Shown here one piece after another: positions 52,496 to 59,480 of a stretch of 64,000 nucleotides of DNA. Within the stretch, counting starts at the first letter, position 1. Each line of letters starts with the position of its first letter. This stretch comes from Alkalispirochaeta americana (lineage in GTDB: Bacteria; Spirochaetota; Spirochaetia; DSM-27196; Alkalispirochaetaceae). Location: assembly GCF_900156105.1 (NCBI RefSeq), contig NZ_FTMS01000003.1:1-64000 (forward strand), read 5' to 3'. The notes below the pieces were generated by a model that saw nothing but the letters and a program-made list of their open reading frames with translations, did no database searches and was not told where the DNA came from. A program made the position numbers and the translations under genes.

Positions 52496-52811
52496 CCTGC
52501 AGACACTCTTTGTTCGCTTGAGCACCGTGGGTCGTGAACAGGCCGCGTTGAAGCAGGCCGTTGCGCAAAACCAGATTGTTACGGGCGAGGAGATCGCCCG
52601 GCGCTCCCAGGATTCGGGCCATACCGTCCGGGAGTCCAGCGATGTGTCGCCTGGACCCGAGACGGTGGACGATCAGGAAACGGGCGGCAACCAGCGTTCG
52701 TCATCGGATAAAAAAGAAAATCATGAGGGGGAGTCCGGAGACGACCAGGAGAGAGAGGATCGAACATTCCGCGACCCCGATCTCGGCCAGCATATCGATC
52801 TTTCCGGCTAG
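52476..52811 (+). CDS. Small conserved protein, unknown function
   Basis: This 111-residue protein opens with PIDLQTLFVRLSTVGREQAA, a predicted helix, then becomes very polar and acidic (Gln, Ser, Asp, Glu). It ends with a short motif DPDLGQHIDLSG. No membrane or catalytic motif is seen. It overlaps the FapA-like gene by 20 bases and is followed three bases later by the DUF6115-type gene. It may belong to an accessory motility set, but that is inference from position. Confidence 0.65.
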   Translation: MAMQPIDLQTLFVRLSTVGREQAALKQAVAQNQIVTGEEIARRSQDSGHTVRESSDVSPGPETVDDQETGGNQRSSSDKKENHEGESGDDQEREDRTFRDPDLGQHIDLSG

Positions 52812-52814
52812 GCT

Positions 52815-53480
52815 ATGACGATTGGAATGTATGTTCTCACAACGGGGATTCTCTTCTTTGGCTTCGCTCTCTGGCTCCGGGGTGTGGTTATTGCCAGGGT
52901 CAGGCCGGAGCGAATCCTGGAGGATCTCAGCCAGGAGGTCCAGACCCTGGTGGCTGATCTGGATCGGACGAGCGACCATCACATCTCGCTTCTGGAAGAT
53001 CGAATCTCTACCTTATCAGCTCTTCTGGATCGGGCAGACCGCCAGATAGACGATGCACGGATGCTTCTGGAACACCTTCAGGCTCATCCCTTGCGAAAGG
53101 ATTGGGCTGTCGGGGCCCGCGGGGTTTCCGAACTGACACCTGCTGATCCTGGTTCTGATGCTGATCCTGACTCTGGTTCTGGTCCGGACTCTGGTTCTGA
53201 TGCTGGTGCCTCCGGCTCCACTTTGTCCGAGGGGGGATCTTTCGGGGACGGAGTTTCCCCGGGGACGGATCAGCGACTTCCTGCCGGTGCCGTTTCGGCA
53301 CCATCGGAGCAGCAACCCGGGCAGGATACTGCAAGCGACCAGGGGAGTGATCAACGTGCCCAGGTGATCGCCTTGTATAACCATGGCCTTTCAAGTGACC
53401 TCATTGCTGCCAGAACCGGAATTGCCATTGGAGAAGTGGAACTTATCATCTCTTTAAGGGAGAAGCGTCTATGGCGCTGA
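52815..53480 (+). CDS. DUF6115-type membrane protein with helix-turn-helix-like C-terminus
   Basis: This 221-residue protein has an N-terminal membrane helix (YVLTTGILFFGFALWLRGVV), a coiled coil (about 30-95, VADLDRTSDHHISLLEDRIS) and a low-complexity Asp/Ser/Gly spacer encoded by imperfect repeats. A C-terminal module (QVIALYNHGLSSDLIAARTG, then GEVELIISLREKRLW) resembles the DUF6115 or a helix-turn-helix-like motif. This domain order occurs in motility-linked genes of Firmicutes and spirochaetes. It overlaps the Hsp70 gene by ten bases, so expression continues into the chaperone trio. Confidence 0.68.
   Translation: MTIGMYVLTTGILFFGFALWLRGVVIARVRPERILEDLSQEVQTLVADLDRTSDHHISLLEDRISTLSALLDRADRQIDDARMLLEHLQAHPLRKDWAVGARGVSELTPADPGSDADPDSGSGPDSGSDAGASGSTLSEGGSFGDGVSPGTDQRLPAGAVSAPSEQQPGQDTASDQGSDQRAQVIALYNHGLSSDLIAARTGIAIGEVELIISLREKRLWR
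53144..53210 (+). repeat. Imperfect Asp/Ser/Gly-coding repeats in the 52815 gene
   Basis: CTGGTTCTGATGCTG occurs at 53149-53163 and 53191-53205. Around it run related six-base units such as GGTTCT, GATCCT and GACTCT. They encode a linker of alternating Asp, Ser, Gly and Pro. This is low-complexity sequence that could vary by slippage. Confidence 0.75.
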
Positions 53481-55150
53481 CTGTGGGGATCGATCTGGGG
53501 ACGACCAACTCTTCCATCGGCTTTTTCGAGGGAGGACAGGTTCATCTGGTCCCGAACGGGCGGGGCAAGATTCTTACTCCCTCGGTGATTGGTCTGGACA
53601 GTCGGGGTGCAATGATTGCCGGCGAAGCTGCCCGCAACCAGATAGTGAGCGCCCCCGGCCGAACACTTCAGCAGGTGAAGCGTTCCATGGGTGAGCGCGT
53701 TACCCTGCCCCTGGGTGAGCAGCGAATAAGCCCCGAAGAGGCGGGGGCCACCCTCCTGGGGGTTCTCCGGGACGATTATGTCCGCTACACCGGTGAAGAC
53801 GCTCCCGGGCAGGCGGTGATCACTGTTCCTGCTCACTTCGATGATCGCCAGCGGCTCGCTACGGTTGAAGCGGGTCTCCTGGCGGGATTTCGGGAGGTCC
53901 GGCTTCTCAATGAGCCCACTGCGGCAGCCCTGCCCTACGCCTCTCGCGATATTCCCCGGGAGAAGATTGTGGTCTTCGACTTCGGGGGAGGTACGCTGGA
54001 TATTACCTGCCTCGAGCGGGAAGGGCGCGATTTCTCGGTGATCGCTACCGTGGGGGACGGGGAGCTGGGTGGGATTGATATTGATCGTATCGTTTTTGAC
54101 CGGCTGGCCCGGGAGGTTCAGGCTCAGACCGGCTTTGATCCACTCAGGGATCGCTCCTTCGCTCATATGCTGGAGGGGATGGCCGAGACTGCAAAGATCG
54201 AGCTCTCCGACCTTTCGCAAACCACCGTTTCCATTCCTTTCGTGACAGGCCCTTCGGGGTTGGTTCATGTTGCTGTGGAACTGACCCGCCAGGAGATGGA
54301 GGAGCTGATCGCTCCCGTGATCGATCGGGCTTTGGCGATGCTGGACCGCGCCGTGGCAGATGCCTCTTTTGACCGCCAGGGCTTTGATACACTGGTCTTC
54401 TCCGGAGGAAGCAGCCGGCTTCCCGTGATTCGCCGAAGGATTGCCGAGTCTTATCCTTCGGTCGCTGCGGCATCGAAGATCAACCCCGATGAGGTGGTGG
54501 CCGTGGGAGCCTCCCTGCAGGCGGACTCCCGCCGGTCCGGTGCCTTTACCCTTCACGATGTGGTGACAGGAACGCTGGCCCTGGAGCTCTCCGACGGGAG
54601 CTGTGTGCCGATCGTCCGGAAAAACCAGACGATCCCCACCCAGAGGACCCGGCTCTTTACAACGGTCTCGGACTGCCAGGAGCAGGCCGAGATTCATCTC
54701 CTCCAGGGAGATCGCTCCGAGGCATGCCATAACCGCTCTCTGGGAAAGTTTGTCCTCTCGGGGCTCTGCGCTGCGGCCAGGGGCGAGCCCCGGATCGCCG
54801 TCACTGTTGATGTAAACGCCGACGGGGTTGTCTCGGTTCGGGCCGACGATCAGCAGTCGGGGGCGTCCCGGGAGATGGTGGCCTGGACGCGTCCCCAGGG
54901 GAGAAAAGATCCTGTTCAGGGCGATCCCGGGGCCTGGAGGGAAAGCTTGCTTCGCCGTGCCCGCCGTCTCCATGATTCTGCTCCTGCGGCGATCGCGGCG
55001 GAACTGGCCGAGGTGGTGGCTCTGGTGCAGAGCTCTTCCGGGGAGGAGTTGCTTCACGAGGGGACCCTTGCCCTGGAAACGCTGGTTTTTGAAATTGTGG
55101 CCAAAACGATGGCGCGTGGCGGATCTGGAGGGGTATATGCGGATCGATGA
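53471..55150 (+). CDS. Hsp70 family chaperone, HscC-like short form
   Basis: This 559-residue Hsp70 has a complete nucleotide-binding domain: phosphate 1 VGIDLGTTNSSIGFFE, LLNEPTAAALPYA, phosphate 2 VVFDFGGGTLDIT and the adenosine motif VFSGGSSRLPVIRRRI. The substrate-binding beta domain is present (GTLALELSDGSCVPIVRKNQ, IPTQRTRLFTTVSDCQEQAE), but the helical lid is short compared with DnaK (about 640). Length is close to HscC (about 556). A dedicated J-domain protein is encoded directly after it with 14 bases overlap. It is not the general stress DnaK, judging by length and neighbours. Start ATG has AAGGGAGAAG upstream. Confidence 0.85.
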   Translation: MALTVGIDLGTTNSSIGFFEGGQVHLVPNGRGKILTPSVIGLDSRGAMIAGEAARNQIVSAPGRTLQQVKRSMGERVTLPLGEQRISPEEAGATLLGVLRDDYVRYTGEDAPGQAVITVPAHFDDRQRLATVEAGLLAGFREVRLLNEPTAAALPYASRDIPREKIVVFDFGGGTLDITCLEREGRDFSVIATVGDGELGGIDIDRIVFDRLAREVQAQTGFDPLRDRSFAHMLEGMAETAKIELSDLSQTTVSIPFVTGPSGLVHVAVELTRQEMEELIAPVIDRALAMLDRAVADASFDRQGFDTLVFSGGSSRLPVIRRRIAESYPSVAAASKINPDEVVAVGASLQADSRRSGAFTLHDVVTGTLALELSDGSCVPIVRKNQTIPTQRTRLFTTVSDCQEQAEIHLLQGDRSEACHNRSLGKFVLSGLCAAARGEPRIAVTVDVNADGVVSVRADDQQSGASREMVAWTRPQGRKDPVQGDPGAWRESLLRRARRLHDSAPAAIAAELAEVVALVQSSSGEELLHEGTLALETLVFEIVAKTMARGGSGGVYADR

Positions 55151-55763
55151 GGCTTTTCGTGAGTTGGGAATTTCTCCCGATACTCCGGTGGCGGAGGTGC
55201 GGCGTCGCTATCGTCGTCTGGTGAAGGAACTCCATCCTGACGCAGCCGGGGGGGCTTCTCCTGCCGAAGCGCTGAGGAGCGCCCGGGTTGCCCGGGTGGT
55301 GCAGGCCTACCGCAGAATTTGCGGGGAAGAGAGATCCTCCGACGCTGAGGGGCGCGCCTCCCGGGAGGGCTCACAACGAATCTTTCTCCTGGGCCGGACA
55401 GCTCTTGAATCGTCCAGCCGCAAGGAGCGTCTCCAGGCTGTTCAGGAGCTGGGAGCTTCGGGAAAGCGAATTGCGGCGCTCTATTTGCAGCGGGCCATCG
55501 CTGACAAGGATGCTGATATAGCAGCCCGGGCGGCCCAAGGGTTTCTCCGCTGTGCCGGGGTTCGTGTTGAGGAAGAGGCTCTGGAGCTCTTTGATCAGCT
55601 CCCGGCCTCTCGCCGGGTGCTTTTGGTCGAGGCAATTCCGTCTTCAGGGCGACCTCTGCCCCGGCTCCTTGCGTGTGCCCGGATTGATTCTGATGAACGA
55701 GTCCGAAGGGCCGTGGAATGTCTTTCGATGCGGCCGGTACGGCCGGGGCAGCGCTCGGCATGA
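55137..55763 (+). CDS. J-domain protein with HEAT-like repeats
   Basis: This 208-residue protein has an N-terminal J-domain: AFRELGISPDTPVAEVRRRY with the HPD motif at His33-Pro34-Asp35 in LVKELHPDAAGG, and a last helix VVQAYRRICGEE. From about residue 75 it turns into short helical pairs (KERLQAVQELGASGKRIAAL, DADIAARAAQGFLRCAG, DSDERVRRAVECLS) resembling HEAT repeats. No Gly/Phe or zinc-finger regions are present. It is predicted to deliver specific clients to the adjacent Hsp70. The ATG at 55137 follows GGAGGGG closely. It overlaps the kinase gene by four bases. Confidence 0.78.
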   Translation: MRIDEAFRELGISPDTPVAEVRRRYRRLVKELHPDAAGGASPAEALRSARVARVVQAYRRICGEERSSDAEGRASREGSQRIFLLGRTALESSSRKERLQAVQELGASGKRIAALYLQRAIADKDADIAARAAQGFLRCAGVRVEEEALELFDQLPASRRVLLVEAIPSSGRPLPRLLACARIDSDERVRRAVECLSMRPVRPGQRSA

Positions 55764-57439
55764 GGGAAGAACGTGCGATCTCAGCGGTGGTGCAGCCAGT
55801 TCTCGAAGAACTCCAGGGATGTCTTCTGGCCGACGAGGGGGGTGAGGCCCGCATTGCCGGGCTATCCGGCCTGAATGAGATGATCGCCGGGGCGATCGGG
55901 GAGGCCCGGTTTCTTCAGGAGGATGCGGTTCTGGAGGCGCTGGAGGAGCTGGAGCGGTTCCTCCAGGGGGTCGGGGACGATCTTCCCAGTGAGGATCTCT
56001 TGCCGAAACTCTTCGCGCTCCAGGAAACGATTCAGTCCGTTGAGGTGACCCTTCCTCCCCGGGAAGAAGGTCGGTGTGACCTTTCCCCTTTTGTCGACTG
56101 GGATGCGCAACTTGACCTGCACGAGGTGAGTCGCCTCGACGAGCAGGGCCGCTTTCTCCTGGATGGTGCCCTGAGTCGGGGACAGGAGCCGTACCTGGTG
56201 CGCCTGGTTCTTGCTGGGACCGATTTGTCCCCATCCCGGGTGGTCCAGGTCCTGGAAGATCATTTTTTCGTCCTCAAGGGGGTGGTGACGGAGGCGCGGG
56301 CCCGGGTTACCGCTCTGGTGGTTCATGCCGGTGAGCCTCCCCTGGAATCGGTTCTGAGAGAATCCTTTGGGGATCAGGCTGGCGGGATTGATAGCGAGAT
56401 CCGCCTGGTTCCCTCGCAGTGGTTTTCGGGATCAACCGAAGGTACAAATCCCTGGGTACAGGCCGGGCCTGTTCTTCCTCTGTCCCTTTCCCCGGCCCTT
56501 CTTGACCGTCTCCGGTTTCTCACCAGTTGGTGCCCCGAAGCTCAGGGGGGCGATCCGGAAGGGCATCCCGAAAGCTGGCTCAGGAATAATCTCTGCGAGG
56601 CTGTGGAGGAACTTCTTTCAGTTCCTCTGGGAGATCTCACGGAGCGGGTGCGAGCCGGGCTGAATCAGATTGCCGCTGATCAGGAAAAACCTCTCCTGGT
56701 CTCTTTTGGCGGGGGGGTCGAGACTGTCCCCGTGGAGGTGGGGCCTTTTCTGCGGGATGCCCTGGAGGAATTGCTGAAAAACGCGCTTACCCATGGGATC
56801 GAGGAGGCTTCGGAGCGGGAACGTGCGCAGAAGCCGCGTCAGGGACAGGTGCGGGTCTTTATCAGTCGTGAAGAGGGTCAGCTCCTGGTGAGGGTCTCCG
56901 ACGACGGACGGGGGCTGGACGAGGATCAGCTTCGGGATCTCTTTGACTCCCCGGAGCAATCCAGTGGGTTGTTCCGGCTTCGCGATGCTCTGGAGAACGG
57001 TCTGGGAGGACGTCTTGCCGTAAAGGGTGGGGCTCGGGGGACAACGGTAACTCTGGCAATTCCCTGGCAGCCGAGGCCCTGGCGGGGGTTGTTGGGTGGC
57101 CGGGGCGATTCCCGGTTTGTCGTTCCCGTCGCTCTAGTGGAGGATATGGTGCCAATTCATTCCTCCGACGTGGTGCGTGATTCATCCGGGGGTGCCTTTA
57201 TCCGCTACCGGGAGCAACTGGTTGCGCTGGAAGATCATGGCGCCGACGAAGCTCCTCTGGCCTTGATTGTGCCCGGGCCGAAGGATGCCGAAGGAGGAAG
57301 GGCCGGGGTCAGCTATCGCGCCTGCGCCCTGGATTACGCGCCTCAGGAGGTTGCGGTCTTTCCTGATGGTGCCGGCACGGTGTCGATTCCTTCAAAAAAT
57401 GCCCGGGGAATTCCTGTGGTGATTCCCGGAAAGAGTTGA
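55760..57439 (+). CDS. CheA-like histidine kinase without a recognisable HPt domain
   Basis: This 559-residue protein has the ATP-binding part of CheA. Near residue 335 is the N box, RDALEELLKNALTHGIEEA. Around 382 is G1, VRVSDDGRGLDEDQ, and later GLFRLRDALENGLGGRLAVK with GARGTTVTLAIPW. The last 120 residues are a CheW-like domain (DSRFVVPVALVEDMVPIHSS, FIRYREQLVALEDHG). The N-terminal 150 residues are helical, but I see no HxxKG HPt motif, so the phosphorylated His may be missing or lie on another protein. It starts at ATGA overlapping the J-domain gene. CheW-like ends suggest recruitment to a receptor array. Confidence 0.72.
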   Translation: MREERAISAVVQPVLEELQGCLLADEGGEARIAGLSGLNEMIAGAIGEARFLQEDAVLEALEELERFLQGVGDDLPSEDLLPKLFALQETIQSVEVTLPPREEGRCDLSPFVDWDAQLDLHEVSRLDEQGRFLLDGALSRGQEPYLVRLVLAGTDLSPSRVVQVLEDHFFVLKGVVTEARARVTALVVHAGEPPLESVLRESFGDQAGGIDSEIRLVPSQWFSGSTEGTNPWVQAGPVLPLSLSPALLDRLRFLTSWCPEAQGGDPEGHPESWLRNNLCEAVEELLSVPLGDLTERVRAGLNQIAADQEKPLLVSFGGGVETVPVEVGPFLRDALEELLKNALTHGIEEASERERAQKPRQGQVRVFISREEGQLLVRVSDDGRGLDEDQLRDLFDSPEQSSGLFRLRDALENGLGGRLAVKGGARGTTVTLAIPWQPRPWRGLLGGRGDSRFVVPVALVEDMVPIHSSDVVRDSSGGAFIRYREQLVALEDHGADEAPLALIVPGPKDAEGGRAGVSYRACALDYAPQEVAVFPDGAGTVSIPSKNARGIPVVIPGKS

Positions 57440-57620
57440 AGCCAGGGGGCGTGGGCTCCTTGCGACGGGGCTTGCCTGTTCGGAGCGGATAAAAAAAGGG
57501 GTGGCGTGTCTGGACGTCGGAAACACACACCACCCCGGAATCATGCTTTGTGATTCTCCCCTCAGTATCGGATCTGTAACGTGGTGACTTGAATAAAAGA
57601 CCAGAAAAAACCGGGGAAAA
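57440..57620. other. Convergent intergenic region
   Basis: This region lies between the forward CheA-like gene and the reverse Maf-type gene. It holds the minus-strand terminator (57491-57536), a small hairpin GAATCA/TGATTC (57538-57556) without a T-run, and nothing else recognised. Confidence 0.6.
57491..57536 (-). terminator. Intrinsic terminator of the minus-strand lepB-ftsI-maf unit
   Basis: GGGGTGG (57498-57504), one mismatched base, GTGT (57506-57509), then ACAC (57525-57528) and CCACCCC (57530-57536) form an 11-pair stem. Reading the minus strand, seven T (plus-strand A-run 57491-57497) follow the stem. It lies about 85 bases after the stop of the 57621 gene. Confidence 0.85.
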
Positions 57621-59480
57621 TTATTTCAGCGAATCGAGGCCGTAGCGGGTCAGGAGATCCTGATGGTAGGTGCAGGCCTGCGAGAGGGCCGAGTAGATCT
57701 CGCGGGCTTGAGCTACGGCTTCCCGGGGTGATGATGGTGCGTGGGCAGCCGCCTCCTCCAGCCCCTGGTTTGCCAGAAATCCAGCCAGCTCCCGATCGCT
57801 GCAGGAACAGAGGAGCTGATCGATCCGGTCGAGTCGGGCCAGGTCACGGGGGTCGATGTTCCGGTGGTTTTGCAGGGTTTGACACAGGGCTGCTCCCTGG
57901 CGGGCGATGGTGTGTACCTTGGTCAGGCTCTCCCGGAGACCCTGGAGAATCTCTTGCGGCATCGTTTTGCGGCGCGACACCGTTTTGAGTATTCTGGCCA
58001 GAACCTGATCCACGGCAAGGGCGGGGGGCTCTTTATTCTCCGGGCCTGGATCAAGCTGTTTTTCCAGCTCCTTCGGGCAGATCAGTCCCACACCATCGAT
58101 TGCTGACGACTCGGGGGTAAGAAGCCGGGTCGTAACGTCGGGGTGCTGTCGGGCTTGTTCTGCAAACCAGCTGCGGTATACCTCCATGCGCTTATCGCTC
58201 AGGAGTGAGCCCCCCCGGGCTGCCGGAACTGGTTCGGCGTGAGCCCCGTGAAGATAGCGGTAGAGTCCCTGTTCTGCCGGTTCCAGCCGGTGGCCCCGCA
58301 GGATAAGACGTTCCTCGAAGAAAGAGCCTTTGCAGTGGGTTCGGGAACCGGGAAATCCCAGGTCTATTCCTGCCAGGTAGATCTCCCGGGCTCCCATGAG
58401 ACGGGCCAGATCCCAGGCTGATGTGGCCACAGATCCTCCTGCTCCCAGTTTCTGCGTGCGCCCCAGACGGTGATCGATAAATGAACCCAGGGGAAAGAGC
58501 GATGCCGCCAGAACGCCTGCACCGCCCCAGAGGCGAAAAATCCGCGGATGGGTGGCGGGTTCTGCGACAACGATAGTTTTTTCCCGGGAATTGATATTGT
58601 CCAAGTGTCTGGTGTTCCAGTATTGGGGGTCTGCCACAACTGCACAATGGGCGTGGATCCCCTCCCTCTGGAGGACTTTCAGGGCAGTATCAACGGCGAT
58701 AATGAGGCACCGTTCCTGAAGAATGGCCAGGTTGGGCAAGACGGTATCCAGAGAGGGGCCTGCGCCGCAGATGATCGCGGGAACCCCCGGGAGAGATCCT
58801 GCCAGGTCGTCGATGCCGGGCCAGATCCCCTCGGAAGGGCTTTTCCCGGAATTGCCCCAGGTGCGACCCGAAGAGGCCAGGTTTCGCAGGGTATTGCGCA
58901 CCCAGAGTTTGCCGAAGCGCCGCAGGGTGTTGCGGTTCACCTCGCGTCTCTTCTGGTAGCGCCGAAGGGTTTCCCTGAGGTTCTGCTCCTCCCCGGGGCA
59001 GTGCCGGGCAACACCCTGAAGGACTACCAGGGCCGGGGTATATGATCCCCATTGGTTGAGGTGCAGGGTGAGGTCTTCCAGGTTTTCCGGGGTGGTTATC
59101 AGATCGGGGCGGTATGTTTCCCACCAGGTCTGGCCGTTGTGGCTGATTGAGAGATCCAGGAGCTCCCGGGATGGCTCCACCAGGGCTACTGGCAGGGATG
59201 GGGCCTGGCGGCGAAGCTCCTCCAGATGATAGCCCAGGCCGATTCCAAGAATTACGAGTGCATCAGGTGCTTCCTGAAGAACCCGTTCAGCCAGGCGCCG
59301 GGCCTCCCGGCGAGGCGCGACGGAGCTGTGAAGGAACCGCCCCTCCCAGAGGAGGGTCATTTCACCGCTGCGGGTGGGCTGCAGGGAAAAGGTTTCTTCC
59401 CGAGAAGGCTCTGGAGGAGACGCAGGCCGGGGGCTCGTCCGGTCGCTGTGGTTTCCATCGTTGTTGCTGTTGTGGATCAT
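57621..59480 (-). CDS. Motility-associated factor (Maf/MptE-like, DUF115) glycosyltransferase
   Basis: This 619-residue protein has the central MptE-like/DUF115 domain: VPAIICGAGPSLDTVLPNLA, then CLIIAVDTALKVLQREGIHA, HCAVVADPQYWNTRHLDNIN and MGAREIYLAGIDLGFPGSRT. The N-terminal part contains the Maf N domain (ALVILGIGLGYHLEELRRQA). In other bacteria Maf proteins transfer nonulosonic acids to flagellin, so a role in flagellin glycosylation is likely, though only by family. It overlaps ftsI by four bases on the same strand. It ends before a strong terminator. Confidence 0.82.
   Translation of the reverse strand: MIHNSNNDGNHSDRTSPRPASPPEPSREETFSLQPTRSGEMTLLWEGRFLHSSVAPRREARRLAERVLQEAPDALVILGIGLGYHLEELRRQAPSLPVALVEPSRELLDLSISHNGQTWWETYRPDLITTPENLEDLTLHLNQWGSYTPALVVLQGVARHCPGEEQNLRETLRRYQKRREVNRNTLRRFGKLWVRNTLRNLASSGRTWGNSGKSPSEGIWPGIDDLAGSLPGVPAIICGAGPSLDTVLPNLAILQERCLIIAVDTALKVLQREGIHAHCAVVADPQYWNTRHLDNINSREKTIVVAEPATHPRIFRLWGGAGVLAASLFPLGSFIDHRLGRTQKLGAGGSVATSAWDLARLMGAREIYLAGIDLGFPGSRTHCKGSFFEERLILRGHRLEPAEQGLYRYLHGAHAEPVPAARGGSLLSDKRMEVYRSWFAEQARQHPDVTTRLLTPESSAIDGVGLICPKELEKQLDPGPENKEPPALAVDQVLARILKTVSRRKTMPQEILQGLRESLTKVHTIARQGAALCQTLQNHRNIDPRDLARLDRIDQLLCSCSDRELAGFLANQGLEEAAAHAPSSPREAVAQAREIYSALSQACTYHQDLLTRYGLDSLK

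Noticed and set aside
50207-52525. A 772-codon open frame on the minus strand opposite fliA and the FapA-like gene
   Set aside because: Antisense shadow. The sense frame has Jag_N and DUF342 motifs and proper coupling to fliA.
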